Assembly: GCA_017428545.1 (NCBI GenBank)
Contig: JAFRQR010000020.1
Coordinates: forward strand, 310,001 to 374,000
Direction: 5' to 3'
Length of the DNA: 64,000 nucleotides
DNA from: Clostridiales bacterium
GTDB taxonomy: Bacteria > Bacillota > Clostridia > Saccharofermentanales > Saccharofermentanaceae
The position numbers were made by a program, and so were the translations under genes. The notes beneath the pieces were generated by a model. It was not told the DNA's origin. It saw nothing but the letters and a program-made list of their open reading frames with translations, and ran no database searches. Positions 19,044 through 26,555 of this stretch are shown here, piece after piece (the stretch's first letter is position 1; every line of letters begins with the position of its first letter).

Positions 19044-19103
19044 CTCATCCTCTCCACTGTAACACGTCTAAAACAATAATACTGAATTGTTTAGGCAAAC
19101 AAC

Positions 19104-19173
19104 TGTCGGATACTAAAAGATAGTAGCAATTCAATCAGAAAATTACTACTATCTTTTACAGACTAATCCGACA
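19104..19173. repeat. Long composite hairpin upstream of the ABC operon
   Basis: Two nested inverted repeats: outer TGTCGGAT / ATCCGACA (8 bp) and inner AAAAGATAGTAG / CTACTATCTTTT (12 bp) around a 19-base loop. It lies between the lipoprotein gene ending at 19219 and the ABC operon start at 19043. It could be a terminator/attenuator for read-through from the right or a small miniature element. No second copy is seen in the window. Confidence 0.6.
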
Positions 19174-19218
19174 ACTCACTAAGCGCAATATACAAATAAT
19201 GCACAGATAAAGAAATCA

Positions 19219-19563
19219 TCAATGTTCGTATGTCCGCCCACAAATGACGATTGTACTTGACGACGCTGACCACTGATAGCTTTCAAGAGTCCACCATCCG
19301 CTCGAATAGTTAAAGTCTAACTTGGCATTGTTTTTTTCATTCCTTTTGTATTTTACATTGCCAGTACACTCACCGATTCCAGTGACGTAGACCTTCTTAC
19401 AATAGGCTTTTCCGGATTCATCATCTGAACCTTTAGCAAGTTCAATATACTTGCTTGAATCTTTGGTATATGTATATTTTCTTGCACTACTGGCTTTACA
19501 TGCCGTACTGCAAAACAATACACTAACCAAGAGAAAAACACCCAATACCTTCTTTGTTGTCAT
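19219..19563 (-). CDS. Small secreted lipoprotein
   Basis: 114 residues. The start at 19563 is chosen because GGAGG lies 8 bases upstream and the signal peptide (VLGVFLLVSVLFCSTAC, Cys about 21) begins there. The frame's upstream extension runs through the promoter. The mature part is Lys/Ser/Tyr-rich (KYTYTKDSSKYIELAKG) with a repeated WTLESYQW-like beta region near the end. No family recognised. A consensus promoter drives it and a long hairpin follows. Confidence 0.65.
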   Translation of the reverse strand: MTTKKVLGVFLLVSVLFCSTACKASSARKYTYTKDSSKYIELAKGSDDESGKAYCKKVYVTGIGECTGNVKYKRNEKNNAKLDFNYSSGWWTLESYQWSASSSTIVICGRTYEH

Positions 19564-19596
19564 AAGACACACCTCCTTACTTGTTGACACAGCATG

Positions 19597-19625
19597 ATTA
19601 TAGTTTTTGCCGCAAAAAGTGTCAA
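19597..19625 (-). promoter_or_regulatory. Consensus sigma-A promoter
   Basis: On the minus strand a perfect TTGACA, a 17-base spacer and a perfect TATAAT precede the small lipoprotein gene by about 34 bases. Both hexamers and the spacing are consensus, so strong constitutive transcription is expected. Confidence 0.85.
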
Positions 19626-19712
19626 CAGAAACTGACACTTTATCTCCTTCAGACAAAAGTATTAATTTTCTCTTTGAGAGAATAGTTCAGAACAAAGACT
19701 GCATATCCTTCT

Positions 19713-20060
19713 TCAGCGGTTCTGAGAAAGAAGATAGACACAGTACTGATTCATACTGACTCCCTCTTCTCTCGAACGTTCAGCCAATTTTCGATGCAGA
19801 CTCTTGGGAATGCGTAACTTAAACTGACCCGAATACTCATCAAGATTAACGGGTTCAGCAATATCGATCCCATCTTCGATTGCTGCACTGATCCATTCTC
19901 TTTTTGCATCTTCAGCATTACGGATAACATCTTCGATCGTTTCCCCGATCGTCAGGCATCCGGGAAGATCCGGATAATCGGCAACAAATCCTCCCTCATC
20001 AGGATCCGGAAAAATTTCCATCTTGTAAGGAAGATTCATGTAATAATCAATTGTCTTCAT
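19713..20060 (-). CDS. hicB: HicB family antitoxin-like protein (orphan)
   Basis: 115 residues. The N-terminal HicB fold shows KMEIFPDPDEGGFVADYPDLPG (about 12-33) and CLTIGETIEDVIRNAEDAKREWI. The C-terminus is a ribbon-helix-helix (FKLRIPKSLHRKLAERSREEGVSMNQY). The start at 20060 has AGGAGA upstream. HicB normally neutralises the RNase HicA encoded next to it, but no HicA-like gene of about 60-80 codons is seen on either side. The upstream region contains direct repeats of TATNTGGTGTCA (20079-20115) that may be its operator. Confidence 0.85.
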   Translation of the reverse strand: MKTIDYYMNLPYKMEIFPDPDEGGFVADYPDLPGCLTIGETIEDVIRNAEDAKREWISAAIEDGIDIAEPVNLDEYSGQFKLRIPKSLHRKLAERSREEGVSMNQYCVYLLSQNR

Positions 20061-20078
20061 TTCTCGTCTCCTTATCTC

Positions 20079-20115
20079 TTTATCGCCATTATATGTGGTG
20101 TCATATATGGTGTCA
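20079..20115 (-). promoter_or_regulatory. Direct repeats upstream of hicB, candidate operator
   Basis: TATGTGGTGTCA and TATATGGTGTCA occur in tandem on the plus strand within 40 bases of the hicB start. HicB ribbon-helix-helix domains bind such repeats. Assignment rests on position only. Confidence 0.4.
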
Positions 20116-20159
20116 ATTACCATATGTTGTTCTATTGTTCTTTTAGAAGAATACAAAAA

Positions 20160-20185
20160 AAGAAGACCAAATATACGGTCTTCTT
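20160..20185. terminator. Hairpin terminator
   Basis: Perfect 9-bp stem AAGAAGACC / GGTCTTCTT with an 8-base loop. A run of seven A on the left gives a T-run to minus-strand transcripts, and TTTT follows on the plus strand. Confidence 0.6.
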
Positions 20186-20197
20186 TTGGCAAAGCCA

Positions 20198-20311
20198 GGC
20201 CCGGGAACGGACTAATGAAACTAAGGTGATGCAGTCATGATCTCATCATGAGAGAGAGGCATACGATCAATTCCCGGGCCTTCTTGTCTGTAGCGGGGGT
20301 GTGGTGCTACA
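20198..20311. ncRNA. Nested-hairpin element, possible structured RNA
   Basis: A perfect GC-rich 10-bp stem GGCCCGGGAA / TTCCCGGGCC (20198-20207 and 20271-20280) encloses a perfect 7-bp hairpin TCATGAT-CTC-ATCATGA (20235-20251). A further 6-bp hairpin TGTAGC/GCTACA follows (20289-20311). The 324-base gap 20061-20383 holds no gene. It may be a small RNA, a leader of the TetR gene at 20384 or a miniature mobile element. Only the base pairing is observed. Confidence 0.45.
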
Positions 20312-20383
20312 ATTGGCTTGTGTTTACAATCGTAACATCACTATAAAAGTGATTCAATGAAGTGCGGTCAGGAGTTAACAAAC

Positions 20384-20971
20384 ATGGGCAGATCTGTTAA
20401 GGCAGAACAAAAAGAAGGTTTATTGCAAACCGAGCTTTCCAAACGCGAAGTCCTTCGGCTGAACAACCAAAAGTCCAACGAGCTGACCCGTGAATGTATC
20501 GACACGGCCATGATATATCTTATGAGTGAAAAGCCTTATGAATCGATCAGTATCTCGGAACTGACCAAACGCGCCGGTGTTTCCCGTACCGCTTTCTATC
20601 GCAATTATGCGACCAAGGACGATGTCTTAAAGGAGATCGGAAAGAGTGTGATCGAAAGTCTTTCAGCGCAATTAAGCAAAGTGAAATCTGCTGATGATGT
20701 GCATGGCGCACTTGTAGGCTTTTTCACGAAGATCAAAGAACAGCATGCTTATGTGGAGCTTATGGTCAAAGCAAATGTGTCCATGAATCTTCTCTTTCCC
20801 AGTTCACATGTACTGGAGAACGTGGTCAGGACGACTTCTCAAAAAGATCACTATCGCCTGATCGCCGTGGATTCTGCGCTCAACGGTCTTGTCAGAGAAT
20901 GGATCGCCAACGGTTATGATCTTTCCCCGGAAGAACTGGCAAACGTTCTGGAACTCGGAGTCTCTTTCTGA
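20384..20971 (+). CDS. TetR/AcrR family regulator
   Basis: 195 residues. ATG 20384 is chosen over 20357 because CAGGAG lies about 9 bases upstream. After a short charged arm, the HTH reads TRECIDTAMIYLMSEKPYESISISELTKRAGVSRTAFYRNYATKDDVL (spread over about 30-80), the TetR signature. The C-terminal domain resembles the DhaS/YbiH-like all-helical type. It is not next to an obvious transporter. The minus gene at 21046 is convergent, so the target is unknown. Confidence 0.85.
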   Translation: MGRSVKAEQKEGLLQTELSKREVLRLNNQKSNELTRECIDTAMIYLMSEKPYESISISELTKRAGVSRTAFYRNYATKDDVLKEIGKSVIESLSAQLSKVKSADDVHGALVGFFTKIKEQHAYVELMVKANVSMNLLFPSSHVLENVVRTTSQKDHYRLIAVDSALNGLVREWIANGYDLSPEELANVLELGVSF

Positions 20972-20986
20972 CAAATGACAAAGACA

Positions 20987-21016
20987 GATCAGATAGAAGA
21001 TCTCTCCTATCTGATC
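20987..21016. terminator. Hairpin between convergent genes
   Basis: Perfect 10-bp stem GATCAGATAG / CTATCTGATC with a 10-base loop, just after the TetR stop and before the convergent DUF5050 gene end. The following T content is weak, so it is a less certain terminator. Confidence 0.45.
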
Positions 21017-21045
21017 ACTGATCCTTCTTCTGTAGAAAACTTCTG

Positions 21046-22308
21046 TCAGTACCTGTCGAGAGTGATGACATACTCTGCTTCCGGATGGTGTCTTTCCGTG
21101 ACGTATCCGGTTTGAAAGGACGGGTTATAGGTCATTATGTAAAACCACTTTCCGACGATGACTGCGCCGTATGCACTTGTGCTTACGGGCGCATCTTCAT
21201 CCACGCCTGCGATCTGATAGTGGTTCAGTCCATCCAGGATACTGAATCTGCCGTCTGAGAAACAATAAAGTGTCCCGTCCATATAGTTTAATATGGCATC
21301 TTCATCCGGGATGTGGTAGATGAACAGATCACTTCCGTCCGTTCGTACACTTAGTGGACCAGCGTATTCCGTGCCGTCTTCAAAAGGAGTTCTTCCGTCG
21401 AAATAGAGCCTTTCGCCGTCCGTGATCAAGGCATCGTTGTGTCTGACTTTGGCATTTACGGCAAGTTCCGTCTTATGGCTTCCGTCAAGTTCCATCGAGC
21501 AGAGTTTCCCATAGAAAATGCCTTCCTCCGTCATCTTTACCGGCTCGGAAAAGTAGATCATCGTTCCGGAAATGCAGAAAGGCACATTGCCCGCACCTCC
21601 AAACGTCTGCGACTCGAAAAGCACTTCCTCGTTTTTTCCGTCGAGGTCGGATCTTTTGATGGATCCTCCCTCCGCGTAATAAAGCATATCCTGATACAAA
21701 GTAAGAAGCCGCACTTCCCCTTCCAGGATCTTCGTTACGGAGTGGTCATTCAGATCCAGTCTTTTGACCACGGAACAGTTTTCACGGAAATACAGCTGAT
21801 CGCCGCTTAGGATCAGAGAATCGATCGAGTTATCGGCATCCTGCTGCGGGGTGATCTCGTAAACATAATATTCTTCCAGGTTTTTACAATCTTCCATGGC
21901 GATCGCGGCGAAGTGTTTCTGCGGGTGAACCACATAGAACTGGTAGTCTTCGTTTCCCGTGGCAAAACCGCCGTTATTCACATTTCCTGCGCCGAGCTGT
22001 CCGGGAGCTCTGCCGCAGTCCGGAACATCCGTTCCATTGTCAAGTTTCGAGGGTGATGTAACCATCTGTTTTTGTATATCTGAAAGATGCTGGTCGATCG
22101 GGTCGAAATACTCTTTCGTGGGCTCGGCGTTCTCGGAGACCGGAGTTTCGGATGAATCATCATCTTCTTCATCTTCCTCTTCGGAAGTAATAACTTCTGT
22201 TGTTTTCTTTTTGGATCTACTGTTGCCGGTGCTTTTGCCGCATGCGGAGAAAACGATGCCCGACGCTAAAACAACTGCCAATAATGCGCTGATTCTTCGA
22301 CTCTTCAT
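21046..22308 (-). CDS. DUF5050-type beta-propeller lipoprotein (paralog 2 of 3)
   Basis: 420 residues. ATG 22308 has GGGAGG upstream and yields a lipoprotein signal ending FSAC (Cys about 23). A Ser/Thr/Glu/Asp linker (about 28-95) precedes propeller-like repeats: GAGNVNNGGFATGNEDYQFYV, IKRSDLDGKNEEVLF, KLCSMELDGSHKTELAV. It is the same architecture as the proteins at 7565 and 25215, where GNLANGGFATGDEKYVYFV and GAANVSNGAFATGDGKYVYY align with it. Cell-surface binding role inferred. AAGTGACAG lies 70-77 bases upstream on its strand. Confidence 0.8.
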   Translation of the reverse strand: MKSRRISALLAVVLASGIVFSACGKSTGNSRSKKKTTEVITSEEEDEEDDDSSETPVSENAEPTKEYFDPIDQHLSDIQKQMVTSPSKLDNGTDVPDCGRAPGQLGAGNVNNGGFATGNEDYQFYVVHPQKHFAAIAMEDCKNLEEYYVYEITPQQDADNSIDSLILSGDQLYFRENCSVVKRLDLNDHSVTKILEGEVRLLTLYQDMLYYAEGGSIKRSDLDGKNEEVLFESQTFGGAGNVPFCISGTMIYFSEPVKMTEEGIFYGKLCSMELDGSHKTELAVNAKVRHNDALITDGERLYFDGRTPFEDGTEYAGPLSVRTDGSDLFIYHIPDEDAILNYMDGTLYCFSDGRFSILDGLNHYQIAGVDEDAPVSTSAYGAVIVGKWFYIMTYNPSFQTGYVTERHHPEAEYVITLDRY

Positions 22309-22448
22309 AAAAAACCTCCCGCCACTATTCAATTAATACAAATGCCATCTCTGATCACATAATAGCACCGGTAAGTCTGTCACTTAGTGAAAGAAATGTC
22401 ATTCATGAGCAGATCTTATGCGATATAAACACCATAATACGCTCAATC

Positions 22449-23623
22449 TCAGGAACCGGCGAGCCACTGCCAGAGAGAAAGGTCTCCGTCAGTGCATTCG
22501 TTATTGAAAAAGTAGATCCACGAGAAGTGACCATAATACTCATAAGGAGCTCCGTCTTTACTGTACTTCCCGGAAGTATCTTTTACACCGTCAAAGACCG
22601 AAACATGGAGTTCGGAAGCACCGAGGCTTCTTAATCTTTCAAGGAGCGGTTCTTCGTATTTTTGTGGCGGAACGGTCATGTCGTTTTTGGCATAAACGAA
22701 CCACATCGGGATATCCTTGATCGCAGAAAGTTCCTCATCGGAAAGCTCTTCCGGATCGAGGATCTCGCAGACCGGGAATGCTTTCGCAAAGTAGTCCGGA
22801 TAAGAAAGGACAAGGTCGAGCGCCATGTAGCCGCCGTTGGAGCAGCCGCCGACATATATGCGGCTCTTATCTACATTATGAGAAGAAGAAAACTGATCGA
22901 ACAGTGCTTTTAGATCGGAAAGATAAACGGAGTGATAGGAATCACCGGTCTCGATCCAGGCGCCGGGACACTGGGGAACGAGAACATATGCGCCGTCCAT
23001 CGTCTGCTGGAATTCTTCGCCGAAGAGCGCGACGGTCTTATTCCCGTAGCAGGTGATCCTGGGGTCGGTGCCGCCTTCTCCGCCTCCGTGAAGCCAGATG
23101 ACGAGCGGGCGAAGATTACTTGCAGATGCATTTTCCGGCTCGTAAAAAGCATACGACATCGTATGCCCGTCCGGACCTTCGGAAAAGCTCTCTTCTTTCA
23201 CATCAGTAAGTTCAGGATAGGTAACGTCTTCTTTTGAAAACTTTATCGTTTTCCCGTTCGAAAGTTTCGCTTCCAGAGAGTATTCGGAGAACCACTGATT
23301 GGAAGACTTGGCATTATCGAAATATAAAAACGCGCCTTCTTCAGGACCCACTTGTAGTTCAAGCGTGAGATAGAGATCTCCCGTGTAGGAATTCTTATCC
23401 TCAAGTTCTTTTCCGGAAACATCGGAATAGTAGATGTTTTCTACCTTGCGGTCTTCCGTTCTGGACGGAGCTGAATACTTGCTCCTGTGATTTTCTGACT
23501 TTGGGATCCGGATGAATTTCCATCATCGGAATCGTTACTGCTGCAGGCCGCAAAAACAAACGCCGTAAGAAAACTTAAGGCAAGGATCAGGGACAGGTGC
23601 TTTTGAAAATGTATATTCTTCAT
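22449..23623 (-). pseudogene. Secreted esterase/prolyl-oligopeptidase-like lipoprotein, frame-disrupted
   Basis: The C-terminal part (300 codons from 23351 down, open to 23522) is an alpha/beta hydrolase: oxyanion strand LVIWLHGGGEGGTDPR, nucleophile in YVGGCSNGGYMAL, later Asp in FVYAKNDMTVP and a His in GHFSWIYF. An Ig-like N-terminal esterase domain lies upstream (VENIYYSDVSGKEL). The signal peptide and lipobox (LTAFVFAAC) are encoded in another frame, 23623 down to a TAG at 23441. The two frames overlap between 23443 and 23522, so one indel would join them into a feruloyl-esterase-like surface enzyme. Real mutation or sequencing error cannot be told apart. Confidence 0.65.
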
Positions 23624-23743
23624 GTAAAGGATTATACGACTTTTTTTGAAAGGCAAGTAGGATTTTTCGAAAATATGTGAGAATATGACAACGTGATTCG
23701 TTTAATGTTTGAGATCTCAAAACGGTCAGGGAGGCAAAAACCT

Positions 23744-24223
23744 TTGAAAAACGAAGACGTTATCAGTTTATTCGATTCGTATGCGGACGATCTTTACCGG
23801 TTCGCCGTATCGTTTGTGCAATCGAAACACGACGCGGAGGATGTGGTACAGGACGTGTTTCTCAAACTTCTTTCCAAGAAAGTGCTACTGGATAAGAGAT
23901 TTGAAAAAGCGTACCTGATGTCCATGACGGCAAATAAGTGCAAGGATCTTCTTAAGTCTTCCGCAAGAAAGACAAGCGTGGATCTGGAATCGAATGAATG
24001 GCAGCTGCAGTATTACGAAGGATTTTCCGACCACAATAAGGAAGTCTTTGACGAGCTGATGCGTTTGGAGGACACCTACCGCGTTCCGATCTATCTGGCT
24101 TATTACGAAGGATATTCTTATAAAGAGATCAGTAAGATCCTGGATATTTCGGAGTCTGCCGTGGGCATGAGGATCAAGCGCGGCAAAGAGCAGCTGAAGA
24201 TCAAACTGGAGGAAGAATCATGA
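23744..24223 (+). CDS. ECF-type RNA polymerase sigma factor
   Basis: 159 residues from a TTG start at 23744. GGGAGG lies 8 bases upstream, whereas the earlier GTG/ATG candidates lack a ribosome site and would add an atypical arm. Region 2 reads LFDSYADDLYRFAVSFVQSKHDAEDVVQDVFLKLL (about 7-41, in pieces). Region 4 reads YLAYYEGYSYKEISKILDISESAVGMRIKRGKEQL. It overlaps the next gene by ATGA, the anti-sigma arrangement. Candidate regulon: the flanking DUF5050 lipoproteins (inference). Confidence 0.85.
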   Translation: MKNEDVISLFDSYADDLYRFAVSFVQSKHDAEDVVQDVFLKLLSKKVLLDKRFEKAYLMSMTANKCKDLLKSSARKTSVDLESNEWQLQYYEGFSDHNKEVFDELMRLEDTYRVPIYLAYYEGYSYKEISKILDISESAVGMRIKRGKEQLKIKLEEES

Positions 24224-24969
24224 AAGATACATTTGACAAAGTAGTAATGGATGAGAAAAGAAAGGAAGAAATAAGGAGCATGCTCGGCGCGCAGAAAGCA
24301 AAGAAATCGAAGCGCCGCACATGGATCCCCGCTTTAGCTGCCGTTGCCGCGCTGGTCACGGTACTCGTGGCAGTCCCCTTTACGAGGAATATGATCGTTT
24401 CCGCCGCCGAAGCGCTGGGATTTAAGAGAACGAAGAGTGGCGTAGAGGTCAGTGCTACTTCTTCGGTCGACGCAGAAAACAGCATCTATGTTTTTGAAAA
24501 GCACGTCGTGGCTCCGGATCTGAACGAAGGCAACAATTACGCGCAGGTCAAGGACGGACGTCTCTTCTGCGTCATCGACGGCAACTGGACAGATGTCACG
24601 GATGAGTGCAGCGAAACCGAATACTATAGAAAAGAAATAACCGATCAGGATGGAGATAAGGTCGTGATCTATGTCGGTGGCACACCGGATTGCAAGGGCT
24701 CTCTTGAATTCACATATGACGCGGACGGAAAAGCGAATATCATATATGGTGACGTGGGATCCTACGACGCACCTTGGATCGATAGTGCTTTTGCCAAGGA
24801 AGGATTAAATTATTATCGGGACAACGAAGGATATATTATGTTAAGGGATGACGAAAGTGTCGGCGGAGACATCATGATGATCCGTACAGATGATTTTGAA
24901 CTTTCGGACATTGACTTAGGCACATCTGACGTTTCCTCGCTCATTGACGATGCTACGGCAACTACATAA
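24220..24969 (+). CDS. Membrane anti-sigma factor-like protein
   Basis: 249 residues. A charged cytosolic N-terminus (about 1-30) is followed by one transmembrane helix (WIPALAAVAALVTVLVAVPF, about 33-52) and an extracellular domain of about 190 residues rich in Asp/Glu/Tyr. Coupled by ATGA to the ECF sigma gene, which is the usual layout of a transmembrane anti-sigma factor that releases sigma on an external signal. The N-terminus lacks the zinc HxxxCxxC motif. A strong terminator follows. Confidence 0.75.
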   Translation: MKDTFDKVVMDEKRKEEIRSMLGAQKAKKSKRRTWIPALAAVAALVTVLVAVPFTRNMIVSAAEALGFKRTKSGVEVSATSSVDAENSIYVFEKHVVAPDLNEGNNYAQVKDGRLFCVIDGNWTDVTDECSETEYYRKEITDQDGDKVVIYVGGTPDCKGSLEFTYDADGKANIIYGDVGSYDAPWIDSAFAKEGLNYYRDNEGYIMLRDDESVGGDIMMIRTDDFELSDIDLGTSDVSSLIDDATATT

Positions 24970-25009
24970 GCAAAAGACACACCTTTGGTGATAGCGAAAC
25001 GCTATGGAG

Positions 25010-25043
25010 GCACCTTCCCGATGGGTTACGGGAAGGTGCTTTT
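25010..25043 (+). terminator. Rho-independent terminator of the sigma/anti-sigma operon
   Basis: Perfect 11-bp stem GCACCTTCCCG / CGGGAAGGTGC, 8-base loop, then TTTT. The tail creates one copy of the dispersed octamer GTGCTTTT. Confidence 0.85.
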
Positions 25044-25214
25044 CCTTATGTGACTAATCCCTTATCTAAAACGTCCGCAAGTGACGGATACCTTATGAAA
25101 ATGCAGAAAAAGCCGTGCTACCATTTATTCAGACGGAGCAAACGGTTGGGCTCCGGAAAGATGGCAGACCGGATCTTGTGTCGTTCCGGTCTCAAGGAAT
25201 AAGGAGGCATTTTT

Positions 25215-26432
25215 ATGAAACAGAATGCATATATTAAACTGATCGTGGCGATGCTCGCGATCTCATGTCTTTGCTGCGCATGCACAAGAGGACCGGCGGA
25301 AGATCCGGGCGTGGATAATGAAGTGATCGAAACTTCCTCACGGGATGAAGATGACCTTTCGAAAATCACTACGGAGGAATCCTCTTCGGATACCGACACA
25401 TGGGTTTCCGATTCTTCGGAAGAGACCGAAGAAGTCGCTCCGTCCGATGACGATGACGGACAGGATACGGTAACTCCGCAGACGCCTTCTGCCGATACCG
25501 GAAAACTCGGCGCGGCAAATGTTAGTAACGGTGCTTTTGCAACGGGCGACGGAAAATATGTATACTACACGACCTATCCTTCCGCAGACCGCGCGGCGGT
25601 CGTACAGGAAGACCGTTCCACGGGCACTTCCGGTCAGGTCTACCTTACCGTTCCGAAAACAAATGCAGCCATTGATTATCTGTGTGTTTCCGGTGAATAT
25701 CTGTTCTTCCGCGAGAGCCTGGAGGACCGCGAAAGCTATGACATCGTGAAGGTCAGTCTGACCGACGGTGACTTCGAGGTGATCGCCAGCGGCGAGATCG
25801 ATTCCCTGTCGCTTTATAAAGACCGTCTGTACTTCTCCGACAGCTGCAGCCTGGTATCTGTCGACCTGAACGGCCAAAATAAAGAAGTCATTTATAAGTC
25901 CGAGCACGATGCCACACCGGCAAAGATCGCTTACTGCTTCAGTGGCGGCAAGATCTTCTTCGGAGCCCCGGGCGAATACGACCAGGAAGGTTACTTCTTC
26001 GGCAAGCTCTATTCCATGGACCTCGACGGATCTAACCAGACGAAGATCTCTGTAAAAGCAGACGTCTGCAACAACGGAGTATTCATGACCGACGGCGACA
26101 GCCTCTATTTCTTCGGTAACTCCGAAAGCGATGGTATAGGTCTTTATACCTGCAGACTCGACGGATCCGAACTGACAGCTATGGATAAGGATATGCCGCG
26201 TTCCATGAACTTCATTTCCGGTAAGTACTTCATGGCAACAGGCGATGAACTTTACATGAAGAAAGATGCTTCCGGCTATCAGCTGATCGATAACGCGGAC
26301 TACCGCTGGGCGAAGATCTGTATCGTCGGTGATGACATTTACTACATCTCGCAGGATCCGAGAGATCCGGATGCTCTCCCGGTGATGCACAGACTTCCGA
26401 TCAACGGCGGAGGCGCTGAAGAATTAGGATAA
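25215..26432 (+). CDS. DUF5050-type beta-propeller lipoprotein (paralog 3 of 3)
   Basis: 405 residues. Signal with lipobox-like LCCAC (Cys about 20), acidic S/T/D/E linker (about 25-90), then propeller-like units: GAANVSNGAFATGDGKYVYY, LVSVDLNGQNKEVIY, KLYSMDLDGSNQTKI, GLYTCRLDGSELT. AAGGAGGC precedes the ATG. Most similar in layout to the protein at 7565. AAGTGACGG at 25079 and TTATCTAAAAC at 25063 are shared with the upstream region of paralog 1. Lies directly after the ECF operon. Confidence 0.8.
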   Translation: MKQNAYIKLIVAMLAISCLCCACTRGPAEDPGVDNEVIETSSRDEDDLSKITTEESSSDTDTWVSDSSEETEEVAPSDDDDGQDTVTPQTPSADTGKLGAANVSNGAFATGDGKYVYYTTYPSADRAAVVQEDRSTGTSGQVYLTVPKTNAAIDYLCVSGEYLFFRESLEDRESYDIVKVSLTDGDFEVIASGEIDSLSLYKDRLYFSDSCSLVSVDLNGQNKEVIYKSEHDATPAKIAYCFSGGKIFFGAPGEYDQEGYFFGKLYSMDLDGSNQTKISVKADVCNNGVFMTDGDSLYFFGNSESDGIGLYTCRLDGSELTAMDKDMPRSMNFISGKYFMATGDELYMKKDASGYQLIDNADYRWAKICIVGDDIYYISQDPRDPDALPVMHRLPINGGGAEELG

Positions 26433-26476
26433 GAAAAAGGATCGCAAATAATCGCAAAAAAGACCCATGGTATGAA

Positions 26477-26518
26477 GTGAACCCCCGAAGTTGTCCAACT
26501 TCAGGGGTTCACGTTTTT
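26477..26518. terminator. Strong terminator between convergent genes
   Basis: 16-base arms GTGAACCCCCGAAGTT / AACTTCAGGGGTTCAC with one C-A mismatch and a GTCC loop, followed by GTTTTTTG. It serves paralog 3. Confidence 0.85.
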
Positions 26519-26555
26519 TGCCCGAGGTTTTTCTTTTTATGGCGTTTTTATATGG

